Below are positions 25,868 to 35,402 of a stretch of 62,718 nucleotides of DNA, piece by piece. The notes below the pieces were generated by a model. The model saw only the letters and a list, made by a program, of their open reading frames with translations. It searched no databases and had not been told where the DNA came from. Source of the DNA: a marine actinobacterium MedAcidi-G3 (GTDB lineage Bacteria; Actinomycetota; Acidimicrobiia; Acidimicrobiales; Poriferisodalaceae); the NCBI GenBank assembly GCA_000817105.1, contig JUEP01000012.1:1-62718 (forward strand), read 5' to 3'. Within the stretch, counting starts at the first letter, position 1. Each line of letters starts with the position of its first letter. Both the position numbers and the translations under genes were made by a program.

Positions 25868-26767
25868 GTGACTGGAATAGAACACTCAGGAAGAGCCTGC
25901 AACGGCGACACCGAGCTTTATTTTTCAGCCTCTGGTGATAGTGCGAATCCTGCAATCCTTTTCGTTAATGGCCTCGGGAGTCAGTTGATCAACTTTTTGC
26001 CTGGATGGGTAACGAAGTTCAGTGAAGCCGGTTTTTATGTGATTCGAATGGACAACCGGGACGTTGGCATGTCCACGAAAACGCTGGGAGACGTACCGGA
26101 TCTGCAGGACTTGATAGATAGGTGGTTCAAAGACCGAACAGCCAGCGGCTTCATAGGTGCCTATGACTTAGCTGATATGGCTCTGGACTGTGTTGCGGTT
26201 TTAGACGCGCTCGAAATAGATCGAGCACACGTTTGGGGGATGTCGATGGGAGGCATGATTGCGCAGACTTTGGCGATCAATCATGCAGAACGGTTGCTCT
26301 CTATGACCAGCGTTATGTCGACGACAGGAGACCCTGGTGTTGGTCGATCAACACCTGAATCAGCAGCTCAACTAGTAGCGGCTGGAAATGATCGAGCCAG
26401 CATAATCAAAAGTGCTGTTGCTGCTCGACGACTTCACAGTGGTTCGTTATATCAAGAAAGTTGGGCACGCTCTCTTGAAGAGGCAGCTTATGACCGCTGT
26501 TACCATCCTCAGGGGAAGACTTGGCAACTTTTGGCTATCTTGGCATCGGGTTCGCGAGCGGACCAGCTTCCTGAGGTAGCGATCCCATCCATGATCATTC
26601 ACGGCAGGCTCGACTCTTTGGTGCATCTTGATGGTGGAGAAGCGACCGCAGCTCTGATCCCCGACGCCGATCTGGTGATTCATGATCAAATGGGTCACGA
26701 TATTCCGGAACCATTGTGGAACGAGTATCTAGCTGATTTTCAGAGATTGGTGGACCGAGCAAAGTGA
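25868..26767 (+). CDS. Alpha/beta-hydrolase (RdmC/EstA-like esterase)
   Basis: A 299-aa alpha/beta-hydrolase. The nucleophile elbow is WGMSMGGMIAQ, the probable acid lies in HGRLDSLVHLDGG and the catalytic His in HDQMGHDIPEPLW. NGLGSQLINF provides the oxyanion region and DNRDVGMS is characteristic of the aclacinomycin-methylesterase-like group. GTG 25868 has AAGG just upstream and lies 5 bp after the previous stop. Its end overlaps the next gene by 4 nt (GTGA). An esterase or lipase role is likely; the substrate is unknown. Confidence 0.88.
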   Translation: MTGIEHSGRACNGDTELYFSASGDSANPAILFVNGLGSQLINFLPGWVTKFSEAGFYVIRMDNRDVGMSTKTLGDVPDLQDLIDRWFKDRTASGFIGAYDLADMALDCVAVLDALEIDRAHVWGMSMGGMIAQTLAINHAERLLSMTSVMSTTGDPGVGRSTPESAAQLVAAGNDRASIIKSAVAARRLHSGSLYQESWARSLEEAAYDRCYHPQGKTWQLLAILASGSRADQLPEVAIPSMIIHGRLDSLVHLDGGEATAALIPDADLVIHDQMGHDIPEPLWNEYLADFQRLVDRAK

Positions 26768-27384
26768 CTTTAGAGAACGTGATTACAGACTTGGCGCAGC
26801 TTGAAGCCCTTTATGGTCCTGCTGCGCCAAGATCAATTGCAAAGGAAATCAACCATATCAACGACGAATACAGAGCTTTTATTGAAGCTGCCCCGTTTAT
26901 GGCTGTAGCAACCGTTGGTTTACAGGGCCTTGACTGTTCACCTCGAGGTGAAGATGGCAGTGTCGTTCAAATTGTGGATGAAAAAACGATTCGCTTCGCT
27001 GACCGAAGAGGTAATAACCGTTTAGACACTTTGCGAAATATCGTTGGAGATAACCGAATAGCGCTTTTATTTTTGGTTCCTGGGATTGGCGAAACAATGC
27101 GTATCAATGGTCGAGCTTCCATCTCGGTATCGGTCGATCTTTTGGAAATGTTTGCGGTCGAAGGGAAGTTGCCGAAAACGGTAGTTGAGGTAAAAGTTGA
27201 GCAGGTTTATTTTCAATGTTCGAAAGCGCTAGTGCGCTCAGGGTTATGGCAAATAGATAAGCATGTGACCCCAACAGACGTGCCGTCCGCTGGTCAGATG
27301 CTAGAGGCGACCGCTGTTGATGATTTTGATGGCAGAAAATACGATCAAGAGTCGAATCCCCGCTACCTTGACGAGCTTTGGTAA
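26764..27384 (+). CDS. Pyridoxamine 5'-phosphate oxidase-like flavin-binding protein
   Basis: A 206-aa split-barrel FMN-binding family protein. AAPFMAVATVGLQGLDCSPRGED, IRFADRRGNNRLDTLRNIVGDNRIALLFLVPG and MRINGRASIS match actinobacterial PNPOx-like proteins, which bind FMN, F420 or heme. It starts with GTG overlapping the previous TGA, so it is translationally coupled to the hydrolase. The C-terminus contains CSKALVRSGLW. Its reaction is not known and true pyridoxamine oxidase activity is doubtful. Confidence 0.85.
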   Translation: MTLENVITDLAQLEALYGPAAPRSIAKEINHINDEYRAFIEAAPFMAVATVGLQGLDCSPRGEDGSVVQIVDEKTIRFADRRGNNRLDTLRNIVGDNRIALLFLVPGIGETMRINGRASISVSVDLLEMFAVEGKLPKTVVEVKVEQVYFQCSKALVRSGLWQIDKHVTPTDVPSAGQMLEATAVDDFDGRKYDQESNPRYLDELW

Positions 27385-27452
27385 CAGTGATTGATCTGAG
27401 ACATTCTGTCGTTAAGTACTAGGTTATTGCTTACTCACAGAGGGAGATTGTT

Positions 27453-28598
27453 ATGGGCCCGCTTCAAGGAATTCGCGTTATAGAACTTCAGGGCATTGGC
27501 CCCGGACCGTTTTGCGGAATGATGCTTAGCGACATGGGTGCTGAAGTAATCAGAATTGACCGTGCGGGCAACGTATCAGGCGTTGCTAGTGATGGCCCAC
27601 CGATTGATGTGCTTGCGCGTGGTAGGTCTTCAATAGGTGTTGATCTTAAAAATCCTGAAGGGGTTGAGGTTGTGTTGCGGCTTATAGAGACCGCAGACGC
27701 GCTCATAGAAGGATTTCGTCCCGGTGTTATGGAGCGGCTTGGTTTGGGTCCTGACGAATGTTTTGCCCGAAACCCGAAGCTTGTCTTTGGGCGTATGACT
27801 GGATGGGGTCAAGAAGGCCCCTATGCCATGGCTGCAGGGCACGACATCAATTACATAGCTTTGGCAGGTGCCCTTGAACCGATTGGTCGTCAAGGAGAGG
27901 CACCGGTGCCGCCACTCAATCTGGTCGGTGACTTTGGAGGGGGCGGCATGCTCTTAGCATTTGGAGTGGTGTGCGCTGTAGTGGAAGCCCAACGATCTGG
28001 AAAGGGCCAAGTAGTTGATGCCGCAATGGTGGATGGAGCGGCAAGCCTGATGGCCATGTTTCATTCGATGCGGGCTTTAGGTGTCTGGAATGACGAACGT
28101 GGTACAAACCTTTTGGATACGGGTAGTCATTTTTATGATGTTTACGAATGCGCTGACGGTCGTTACATATCCATAGGGTCTATCGAGCCGCAATTTTATT
28201 CGGAGCTTTTGCGTCTAACGGGGCTGGAACAGGACGACGGCTTTGCCGCTCAGATGGATAGAACTTCATGGCCTGACCTCAAGGAACGGATTGGCGCCGT
28301 CTTCATGACTAAAACTAGAGATGATTGGTGCGAAATTATGGAGGCAACAGATGTTTGTTTCGCTCCGGTCTTAACGTTGGCAGAAGCACCGGAGCATCCC
28401 CATAATCAACATCGTGGAGTGTTTACTGAGATAGCTGGTGTCGTACAGCCAAATCCTTCGCCCCGATTCAGCCGAACGAAAGAGGTGATCCAGGGACCGC
28501 CTGCTAACCCGGGAGAACACACCGATCAGGTGCTCAGTTCGGCAGGTTATGACCCGGACGACATTAGTAAGTTGCGTGATGTAGGAGCGGTGGCCTGA
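27453..28598 (+). CDS. Alpha-methylacyl-CoA racemase (CaiB/BaiF family)
   Basis: Epimerises 2-methylacyl-CoA esters, as needed before beta-oxidation of branched or sterol side chains. The 381-aa protein has H130 in GHDINYIALAG, D160 in NLVGDFGGGG and E245 in IGSIEPQFY, each exactly four residues later than the H126/D156/E241 set of the M. tuberculosis racemase MCR. The CaiB-type opening LQGIRVIELQGIGPGPFCG and RGRSSIGVDLKNPEG are also present. ATG 27453 has GGGAG upstream. Its likely partners are the SDR and hydratase-2 genes at 4278-6112. Confidence 0.9.
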   Translation: MGPLQGIRVIELQGIGPGPFCGMMLSDMGAEVIRIDRAGNVSGVASDGPPIDVLARGRSSIGVDLKNPEGVEVVLRLIETADALIEGFRPGVMERLGLGPDECFARNPKLVFGRMTGWGQEGPYAMAAGHDINYIALAGALEPIGRQGEAPVPPLNLVGDFGGGGMLLAFGVVCAVVEAQRSGKGQVVDAAMVDGAASLMAMFHSMRALGVWNDERGTNLLDTGSHFYDVYECADGRYISIGSIEPQFYSELLRLTGLEQDDGFAAQMDRTSWPDLKERIGAVFMTKTRDDWCEIMEATDVCFAPVLTLAEAPEHPHNQHRGVFTEIAGVVQPNPSPRFSRTKEVIQGPPANPGEHTDQVLSSAGYDPDDISKLRDVGAVA

Positions 28599-28639
28599 TA
28601 CCAGAACGTGACGTCGAACCTGGTGCAGCTCCTGCGGGC

Positions 28640-28957
28640 TTGCCCGCCAACCTTGTTCCTTTATATGACGAAGCGCAGGCAATAATTGAACTGTCGCCAT
28701 CTTCGGCGTGTGCCCTTCTTCGTGTAATTATCCGGTCTGTTATCCAGGACCGGGGACTTAGAGGTCGCCATATCAGTCGAGATGTTGCGGCCTTGGTTGA
28801 CCAAGGCGCGCCTGTCGGGCTTCTCAGAGCTTTCGACGTGGTCTCGATGACGGATGACTCGGCGAAAAACCCCGCTGAGCTGAAACTCATTGACGGACAC
28901 ACCGACGCCCAGAATTTGACGATGTTTCTTCACCTATTGGCAGATCAAACGAATTGA
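28640..28957 (+). CDS. DUF4145 domain protein
   Basis: Small protein of the DUF4145 family, with LVPLYDEAQAIIELSPSSACALLRVIIRS, VDQGAPVGLLRAFDVVSM and HTDAQNLTMFLHLLAD. Members often accompany nucleases or defence genes, but their role is unknown. The given start is TTG 28640. The frame is open further upstream and reads IPERDVEPGAAPAG from a CTG at 28595 that overlaps the racemase TGA. AGGAG at 28583-28587 is 7 nt before that CTG, so the true protein may be 15 residues longer with a rare CTG start. Confidence 0.75.
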   Translation: MPANLVPLYDEAQAIIELSPSSACALLRVIIRSVIQDRGLRGRHISRDVAALVDQGAPVGLLRAFDVVSMTDDSAKNPAELKLIDGHTDAQNLTMFLHLLADQTN

Positions 28958-28964
28958 GACCCTG

Positions 28965-29321
28965 ATGCTTGGCAAGCTTCACTTGCTTGCATGCTGGGTG
29001 CTTGTGGTGAGCAACGGCGTTGCGGGCGCATGGTCATTGGCAGCTATTCGGTTCCCAAGACTCAAAAATATTTTGTTGTGGCGGTTCACGGCCTGCGCAC
29101 AAATTTGGGTCTTAGTTCAGGTAACCCTCGCAGCTACGTACTTAAACGCTGGAGAAGGCAAGGCTGAGTCATTCCACGTCTTTTATGGAGTTCTCTCAGC
29201 TGTGACTGTGGCCGTTCTTTACAGCTACAGAAGCCAATTAAGCCAACATTTGCATGCATTGTATGGTTGGGGAGGGCTTTTCATAATGGGCCTTGGGATT
29301 CGGGCCCTCCTGCTTTTGTGA
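28965..29321 (+). CDS. Small integral membrane protein, four predicted TM segments
   Basis: A 118-aa hydrophobic protein with about four transmembrane stretches: LLACWVLVVSNGVAGAWSL, LLWRFTACAQIWVLVQVTL, YGVLSAVTVAVLYSY and GLFIMGLGIRALLLL. No catalytic motif is seen. The ATG lies 7 bp after the DUF4145 stop, so it is likely in the same operon. Similar short proteins are common in Actinobacteria and have no assigned role. It is convergent with pckG. Confidence 0.7.
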   Translation: MLGKLHLLACWVLVVSNGVAGAWSLAAIRFPRLKNILLWRFTACAQIWVLVQVTLAATYLNAGEGKAESFHVFYGVLSAVTVAVLYSYRSQLSQHLHALYGWGGLFIMGLGIRALLLL

Positions 29322-29349
29322 AAAGATTGCTGGCTTCTAATGCCCAGTC

Positions 29350-31140
29350 TTAATTAGCTAGACGTTCCGATAGTTGCTCTAGTTGGAGAGTCATTTCACT
29401 TGGCAGCCGTTCCCCAATTGCATCGTAATGATCTCTTATCAAGGACAGCTCCTCTTGCCATTCATTTTGATCAACAGCTAACAGAGTCTCAAGTTGTTGA
29501 GATGTGAGGTCCAGCCCCGAAATATCAATGTCTTGTGACTTGGGAACCATTCCGATTGGGGTTTCAATAGCGTCAGTTGACCCAGCGATACGTTCCAGCA
29601 CCCACTTTAAGACTCTTGTGTTTTCACCAAAGCCAGGCCAAATAAATCGACCATCCTCGTCTTTACGAAACCAATTTACGTAGAACAGTTTTGGCAGTTT
29701 CGCTCCAGGCTCGTTTCCAATGTCCAACCAATGCTGAAAATAATCACCAAAGTTGTAGCCGCAAAATGGAAGCATTGCGAAGGGGTCCCGGCGCACTTGG
29801 CCAATGGTTCCCGCCGCCGCTGCAGTCTTTTCTGAGGACATGACTGACCCTAGAAATACACCGTGTTCCCAACTAAGAGCCTCTGACACTAGTGGCACCG
29901 TTGTAGCCCGTCTCCCTCCGAAGAGTATGGCCGAGATCGGCACCCCTGCTGGGTCCTCCCAAGAGGGGGCGATTGAGGGGCATTGAGCGGCTGGAACGGT
30001 AAAGCGGGCATTTGGATGAGCCGCTGGGTGCTCAGATTCAGGGGTCCAAGTTTGGCCTTTCCAGTCAATCAAACGCGCTGGGGCTTCGTCGCTTAAACCC
30101 TCCCACCAGACGTCTCCATCGCCGGTTTCGGCAACATTGGTAAATACACAGTTGCCGGAAAGAGTTGCCAGTGCATTGGGATTGGTTTCTTGCCCAGTGC
30201 CTGGGGCTACTCCGAAGAACCCGGCTTCGGGGTTGATCGCATACAGCTGGCCGTCTGACCCAAATTTCATCCATGCGATGTCATCTCCGATTGTCTCGAC
30301 TTTCCAGCCGGGAAGAGATGGGATCATCATTGCCATGTTGGTCTTGCCGCAAGCGGATGGAAAGGCTGCTGCAACATATTTGGTTTCGCCGCCCGGGGGG
30401 GTCACTCCAACGATCAACATATGTTCTGCGAGCCAACCTTCGTTGCGCGCCATGGTTGACGCTATGCGCAGCGCAAAACATTTCTTGCCTAGAAGGGCGT
30501 TACCCCCGTAACCAGAGCCATAGGACCAAATTTCTCTGGTAGCGGGGAAGTGAACGATGTACTTATTCTCGGAATTGCACGGCCATGCGACATCTTGTTC
30601 GCCAGCGAGTAACGGCGCACCTAGGGAGTGAATGCAAGGTACCCAATCGTCATTACCTAAGGCGTCGAGCGCGCCCTGACCCATTCGAGTCATGATCCGC
30701 ATAGAGGCAGCCACGTAAGGCGAGTCGGTGAGTTGAACACCAATATGGGCGATTGGAGATCCCAGCGGTCCCATAGAAAATGGAACTACAAACATGGTGC
30801 GACCCTGCATCGATCCTTGAAATAGGTCGGACATCTCTGTACGCATCAACTCTGGTTCGCGCCAGTTGTTATTGGACCCAGCGTCTTCCGGATCATCAGT
30901 ACAAATGAATGTTCTGTCCTCCACGCGAGCGACATCGCCGGGATCAGAGCGAGCCAGAAAACTATTGGGCCGCTTTGCATCATTCAGCGGGATTAGCGTT
31001 CCTTGCTCCACCATGGAGTGCGTGAACCGCTCGTATTCCTCTTGGCTACCATCGCACCAATAGATTGATTCGGGTGTGAGCACTTCGGCCCACGTATCAA
31101 CCCATTCGAGAAGATTCTGGTTGGTGGTCGTTCCAGGCAT
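29350..31140 (-). CDS. pckG: Phosphoenolpyruvate carboxykinase (GTP)
   Basis: Converts oxaloacetate and GTP to PEP, the entry to gluconeogenesis. The 596-aa protein has the full GTP-type PEPCK pattern: [13 protein letters not shown], the active-site P-loop [12 protein letters not shown] with the hyper-reactive Cys, [28 protein letters not shown], and the nucleotide-binding [12 protein letters not shown] and [15 protein letters not shown]. It is intact. GGAGG precedes ATG 31140. It follows the cold-shock-like gene on the same strand. With the fatty-acid oxidation genes nearby, it would allow growth on acetyl-CoA-yielding substrates. Confidence 0.96.
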   Translation of the reverse strand: MPGTTTNQNLLEWVDTWAEVLTPESIYWCDGSQEEYERFTHSMVEQGTLIPLNDAKRPNSFLARSDPGDVARVEDRTFICTDDPEDAGSNNNWREPELMRTEMSDLFQGSMQGRTMFVVPFSMGPLGSPIAHIGVQLTDSPYVAASMRIMTRMGQGALDALGNDDWVPCIHSLGAPLLAGEQDVAWPCNSENKYIVHFPATREIWSYGSGYGGNALLGKKCFALRIASTMARNEGWLAEHMLIVGVTPPGGETKYVAAAFPSACGKTNMAMMIPSLPGWKVETIGDDIAWMKFGSDGQLYAINPEAGFFGVAPGTGQETNPNALATLSGNCVFTNVAETGDGDVWWEGLSDEAPARLIDWKGQTWTPESEHPAAHPNARFTVPAAQCPSIAPSWEDPAGVPISAILFGGRRATTVPLVSEALSWEHGVFLGSVMSSEKTAAAAGTIGQVRRDPFAMLPFCGYNFGDYFQHWLDIGNEPGAKLPKLFYVNWFRKDEDGRFIWPGFGENTRVLKWVLERIAGSTDAIETPIGMVPKSQDIDISGLDLTSQQLETLLAVDQNEWQEELSLIRDHYDAIGERLPSEMTLQLEQLSERLAN

Positions 31141-31193
31141 TCTGACCTCCGTTGCGTGTCAGACGTCGACTGGGGTGGATCCCCAGTTCTGGA

Positions 31194-31439
31194 TCACGCG
31201 TCGCCCCCTGCGGCGGTGATCCAATCGGGTGTACCAAGGTCAACTTCACTGCCCATCCGAAATTGGGTAGCTAGTCCTTGTTCATCCAGGTCGAAGACGA
31301 CCCTTTGCCCCTGTCGTACCATTCGAAATATCGAACCTTCAAGTGCATCGAGAGCCAGATCGTACTCAACGCGGCCGACATCGTCGACCACTACGCCAGT
31401 CTTGGACTGCGGGTCATATGACTTCACGACGCCTTGCAT
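31194..31439 (-). CDS. Cold-shock-domain-like small protein
   Basis: An 81-aa OB-fold protein. MQGVVKSYDPQSKTGVVVDD...RQGQRVVFDLDEQGLATQ follows the cold-shock domain plan, but the RNP1 motif (KGFGFI) is not conserved, so RNA binding is uncertain. Divergent CspA-like proteins of this sort are frequent in Actinobacteria. ATG 31439 has a strong GGAGG 8 nt upstream. It lies 53 bp upstream of pckG and may share its transcript. Confidence 0.75.
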   Translation of the reverse strand: MQGVVKSYDPQSKTGVVVDDVGRVEYDLALDALEGSIFRMVRQGQRVVFDLDEQGLATQFRMGSEVDLGTPDWITAAGGDA

Positions 31440-31579
31440 CGTTGGCCTCCGGTGCTAATTCTGAACTCGAAGTTCGCTGATTGGTTCAAACTTCTACGGC
31501 GACCCTATGTCGCTTTACGAAGCGGGCACAACTTAGCAAGTTAAGAACTTAATTGGGGGGAAGGTCGGCATAGAGTTTG

Positions 31580-31616
31580 GTCACCTGATGGTGACGGCTG
31601 TCAGGGGTACCATCAG
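31580..31616 (+). promoter_or_regulatory. Overlapping inverted repeats and -10-like element at fakA start
   Basis: GTCACC-TGAT-GGTGAC (31580-31595) and CTGATGGT (31585-31592) with ACCATCAG (31609-31616) are two perfect inverted repeats that share bases and cannot form at once. A -10-like TACCAT (31608-31613) lies inside the second repeat and ends 8 nt before GTG 31622. The arrangement suggests an operator over the promoter of a leaderless or short-leader transcript. Confidence 0.4.
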
Positions 31617-31621
31617 CAATT

Positions 31622-33262
31622 GTGGAAACAGTCTCTTTCTTAACGACGGCTCAGATTGTGGAAGTCATCTCTGCATTTCACGATGCGTTGGAAGCCCACA
31701 AAGAATCAATCAACCGACTTAACGTATATCCGGTTCCCGATGGGGATACCGGCACCAACATGTTCCTAACGGTCGCGTCAGTTTTGGAGGAGATGCAACC
31801 AGCTGACCCTAATGATCTAGAAGCTGTCTGCGAAGCTATGTCTCACGGTTCGTTGATGGGCGCTCGTGGGAATTCAGGTGTGATCTTGTCCCAGGTGCTA
31901 CGAGGGATGAGCAGCGGTTTTGCCAAAGCAAACGTTATAGACGCTCAGGTGCTAGCGAGTGCGCTAACTGAGGCAAGTGTCGCCGCTGATGGCGCCGTTA
32001 TGAAGCCGGTCGAGGGAACCATACTGACAGTGGTGCGGGAGGTGGCTCGGGCGGCCCGAGGAGCGGCAGAAACTGATGCCCTAGTGCAGACAATAGAAAC
32101 TGCCCTGCGAGAAGGTGAAGCTGCCCTAGAACGCACTCCCGAGCAATTAAATGTTTTGAAAGAAGCGGGTGTGGTGGATGCTGGCGGGGCCGGTTTTCTC
32201 CTGCTGTTGCATGCAATCTTGCGTGTCTTAGACGGTCGGGAACTTCCGGAACCAGAGAATCCGCAAGGAGTTTCAGTTATTGCGGCTGACTTAAGCCGTG
32301 AAGTCGGAGTTTCGGAACTTCGCTACGAAGTTATGTACCTGTTAAACGCCCCAGATGAAGAGATCGATGGCTTTAAAAACGTGTGGTCACGTCTTGGTGA
32401 CTCAATTGTTGTCGTCGGGGGTGACGGACTTTGGAATTGTCATATCCATACGGATGCGATCGGTGAAGCGATAGAGGCGGGGATCGATATTGGCCGGCCG
32501 GAAAAAATCAGAGTGACGGATCTAGCCGAAGAAGTGATGGAAGAGCGATGGGTTCGCGAAGCCGCTGAGAGTGCGAGAGCCGAACCTTCAGAGGAAGCCA
32601 AAGCGGTGTCTTGTGCCGTAGTAGCTGTTTCTCCAGCTTCAGGTATTGGTCGGATGTTCCATAGTTTGGGAGTCCAAGAATTGGTTTTGGGCGGCCAAAG
32701 CATGAATCCTTCGACCTCGGAACTCTTGGACGCTGTTGAACGTGCCCCTTCTGAGCAAATCCTGATTCTGCCAAATAACTCGAACATTATTGCTGTTGCG
32801 CGAGCTGTTGATGAGCAGACTCCTAAAAGCGTTGTGGTGGTGCCGACTACCTCTGTGCCCGAGGGTTTCGCATCGTTACTTGGGTATGACCCAGAAGCGA
32901 CCGCAGTTGAGAATGGTGCAACTATGTCTGAGATTGCCGCAGGGGTCGTGGTAGGCGAAGTGACTCAAGCGGTTCGCTCAACTAGGACCTCCGTCGGAGA
33001 CGTCGCTGAGGGCGACTGGATAGGACTCGACCGGAATGGAGTGTGCGCGATCGGCGACACCCTGGTTGGGGCAGCTACCAATTTATTAGATGAGATCATT
33101 GGCGATCAGAGTGAGATCCTGTCGATAATTGTCGGTGAAGGTGCCACCACTGCTGACACTGAAGCAATCACGGAGTGGCTGACCCATAACAAGGCGACCG
33201 TTGAGATCGAAATTCACGATGGTGGGCAAAGTCACTACCCCTTCTTCTTCGGCGTCGAATGA
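31622..33262 (+). CDS. fakA: DAK2-domain protein, FakA-like fatty-acid kinase subunit
   Basis: 546-aa protein of the YloV/FakA family. FakA phosphorylates fatty acids held by FakB proteins so that they can enter phospholipid synthesis through PlsX. The nucleotide-binding DhaL-type domain is N-terminal with NVYPVPDGDTGTNM (34-47), GARGNSGVILSQVLRG and DAGGAGFLLLLHA. The C-terminal half (about 300-546) is the DAK1-like domain with ILPNNSNIIAVARAVDE. It starts at GTG 31622 without a well-placed ribosome-binding site. Its stop overlaps the recG ATG (ATGA). No fakB gene is in the window. Confidence 0.9.
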   Translation: METVSFLTTAQIVEVISAFHDALEAHKESINRLNVYPVPDGDTGTNMFLTVASVLEEMQPADPNDLEAVCEAMSHGSLMGARGNSGVILSQVLRGMSSGFAKANVIDAQVLASALTEASVAADGAVMKPVEGTILTVVREVARAARGAAETDALVQTIETALREGEAALERTPEQLNVLKEAGVVDAGGAGFLLLLHAILRVLDGRELPEPENPQGVSVIAADLSREVGVSELRYEVMYLLNAPDEEIDGFKNVWSRLGDSIVVVGGDGLWNCHIHTDAIGEAIEAGIDIGRPEKIRVTDLAEEVMEERWVREAAESARAEPSEEAKAVSCAVVAVSPASGIGRMFHSLGVQELVLGGQSMNPSTSELLDAVERAPSEQILILPNNSNIIAVARAVDEQTPKSVVVVPTTSVPEGFASLLGYDPEATAVENGATMSEIAAGVVVGEVTQAVRSTRTSVGDVAEGDWIGLDRNGVCAIGDTLVGAATNLLDEIIGDQSEILSIIVGEGATTADTEAITEWLTHNKATVEIEIHDGGQSHYPFFFGVE

Positions 33263-35394
33263 CGGAATCGATTTCTCTGCGTGAACTCGACGGTATAAGC
33301 GTTGACCGTTTACAAGGGGTTGGTGAACAGCGACGAGCGTCTTTGGCACAGGTCGAGATTCATTCAGTGTTCGACCTATTGACGCATTATCCGCGCCGCT
33401 ACATCGATCGAAGTCATGAAGCAAAACTTGTAGATGTCGATCCCGGCCAGCAAGTCATGATTGTCGGGGACATCGAAAAGGTGAGCTCTCGTAGAACGCG
33501 AAATAGAAAGTCGATTGTTGAGGCGTCTCTATCTGATGAGACGGGGAGCTTGAAGTTAGTTTTCTTTAATCAATCGTGGCGCTCAAAGCAACTTGACCAA
33601 GGTTTAACGGTTGCTTTGTTCGGAAAGGTCGAGCTATATCGAGACCAACTTCAGATGACAAATCCGTTAGTGGATTTAGTAGGAGACCGTACCGGAAGAA
33701 TCGTGTCGATATACCCGCAGTCAGGCAAGGCTGGCCTAACTACGTGGGATATAGGGCGTTGGTCGACTGAAGCTCTGCGCCGTTGTCAAAGTAGAAGAAT
33801 CATCGACCCTTTGCCCGAAAAATACCTCGAAGAGTTGGGCTTACTTGGACGGATGGATGCCTTTGAAGCTATTCACCAGCCGAACTCGATGTCGGATGTG
33901 CTCGAAGCCAGGGATCGGCTGGTGCTAGATGAGCTATTGAGAGTGCAATTAGTTCTTCGTATGCGAAAAATGCGACGCCTTAATCAGGCGTCGGGTGTGA
34001 AACACCAGGTTGATAGTGCGTTGTTGACCAAATTTGTGGAGGGACTCCCATTCGCCCTAACCGGTGCACAACAAAAGACGATGTCAGAAATAAGCGTGGA
34101 CTTGAAATCGGAGCAACCTATGCATCGGTTACTCCAAGGCGATGTTGGGTCTGGGAAGACTTTGGTAGCCATGTATGCGTTGCTAATTGCGGTTACTGAA
34201 GGACACCAAGGGGCTCTGATGGCCCCGACTGAAGTGTTAGCAGAGCAGCACTACCTAAACTTGGCTGAGCTTGCCAAGGGCCTCGAGGTCGAGGACCAGT
34301 CAACTTTGACCGGCGCAAGGCCTATTTCGGTCAAGTTGCTGACAAATCGCGTAACAGGAAGCGATCGGCGACGTGTTGTCCAGGGTATGGAAGAGGGGTC
34401 TGTCGATCTTGTCATCGGAACGCATGCTTTGATTCAAGAAGGAATTAGATTTTCTTCGCTAAGTGTTGTGGTTGTCGACGAACAGCACCGTTTTGGAGTG
34501 GAACAGAGGTCGGTTCTGAGGGAGCGAGGTCGTGATGACGGCAAGTGGCCCCATCTGCTAGTTATGACGGCAACTCCGATACCGCGGACGGCTGCGATGA
34601 CTGTTTACGGCGACTTAGATGTGTCTACCCTCAATGAACTGCCGCCTGGTAGAACCCCCATATCGACCAAGTGGATATCCGAAGATGCGGAAAGTGTGTG
34701 GGGTCATGTTCACTCCGAAGTGGCCGAAGGCCGACAAGCCTATGTTGTGTGTCCGCTGATCGAAGAAAGCGACAATTTACATGCGAGTTCGGCGGAGACG
34801 ACGTACCTCGAACTCGTCAGTGGAGTGTTGTCGGATCTGAGGGTAGGTCTTCTACACGGGCGTCTGAACGGAGCTGAAAAACAAGAAACTATGGAGGCAT
34901 TTCGAGATGGCCGATTAGACGTTTTAGTAGCTACAACAGTCATTGAGGTCGGAGTTGATGTCCCAAATGCCACGACGATGGTCATCTTGTCCGCTGATCG
35001 GTTTGGTATTGCCCAACTGCACCAGCTTCGAGGGCGAGTCGGTCGAGGCACTCATAAGTCGTCCTGCTTCCTGATCACTGTTGACCAGATTTCTGAGGAC
35101 GCGAAAGAGCGGTTGGCTGCCTTGGAGGATTCGAACGATGGGTTTGCTCTCGCTGAGCGTGACCTCGAACTTCGAGGTGAGGGAACCATATTTGAGCAGC
35201 GGCAGTCTGGTACGAACGATCTTAAATTGGCCTCCCTGGCACGGGACCGGGTTTGGGTTGAACGCGCTCGGGACTTGGCAGAAGAACTGGTAGACGATCG
35301 AGGCTCGTTAGAAGGCCACCGGCTTTACGAGGATGAGGTCATATGGTTTGTTGAACGCCGTGACGATGACGCGGAGAACCTTTTGAGGAGCTAA
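33259..35394 (+). CDS. recG: ATP-dependent DNA helicase RecG
   Basis: Remodels stalled replication forks and branched DNA. The 711-aa protein has the N-terminal wedge OB domain (GDIEKVSSRRTRNRKSIVEA), then the helicase core: LLQGDVGSGKTLVA (motif I), MAPTEVLAEQHY (Ia), VVVDEQHRFGVEQR (II), MTATPIPRTAAMT (III), the TTVIEVGVDVPNAT region (V) and QLRGRVGRG (VI). The C-terminal RecG domain follows with ERDLELRGEGTIFEQRQSG. It is complete. The ATG overlaps the fakA stop by 4 nt, so the two are coupled. Confidence 0.96.
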   Translation: MTESISLRELDGISVDRLQGVGEQRRASLAQVEIHSVFDLLTHYPRRYIDRSHEAKLVDVDPGQQVMIVGDIEKVSSRRTRNRKSIVEASLSDETGSLKLVFFNQSWRSKQLDQGLTVALFGKVELYRDQLQMTNPLVDLVGDRTGRIVSIYPQSGKAGLTTWDIGRWSTEALRRCQSRRIIDPLPEKYLEELGLLGRMDAFEAIHQPNSMSDVLEARDRLVLDELLRVQLVLRMRKMRRLNQASGVKHQVDSALLTKFVEGLPFALTGAQQKTMSEISVDLKSEQPMHRLLQGDVGSGKTLVAMYALLIAVTEGHQGALMAPTEVLAEQHYLNLAELAKGLEVEDQSTLTGARPISVKLLTNRVTGSDRRRVVQGMEEGSVDLVIGTHALIQEGIRFSSLSVVVVDEQHRFGVEQRSVLRERGRDDGKWPHLLVMTATPIPRTAAMTVYGDLDVSTLNELPPGRTPISTKWISEDAESVWGHVHSEVAEGRQAYVVCPLIEESDNLHASSAETTYLELVSGVLSDLRVGLLHGRLNGAEKQETMEAFRDGRLDVLVATTVIEVGVDVPNATTMVILSADRFGIAQLHQLRGRVGRGTHKSSCFLITVDQISEDAKERLAALEDSNDGFALAERDLELRGEGTIFEQRQSGTNDLKLASLARDRVWVERARDLAEELVDDRGSLEGHRLYEDEVIWFVERRDDDAENLLRS

Positions 35395-35402
35395 ACCCAG
35401 CT

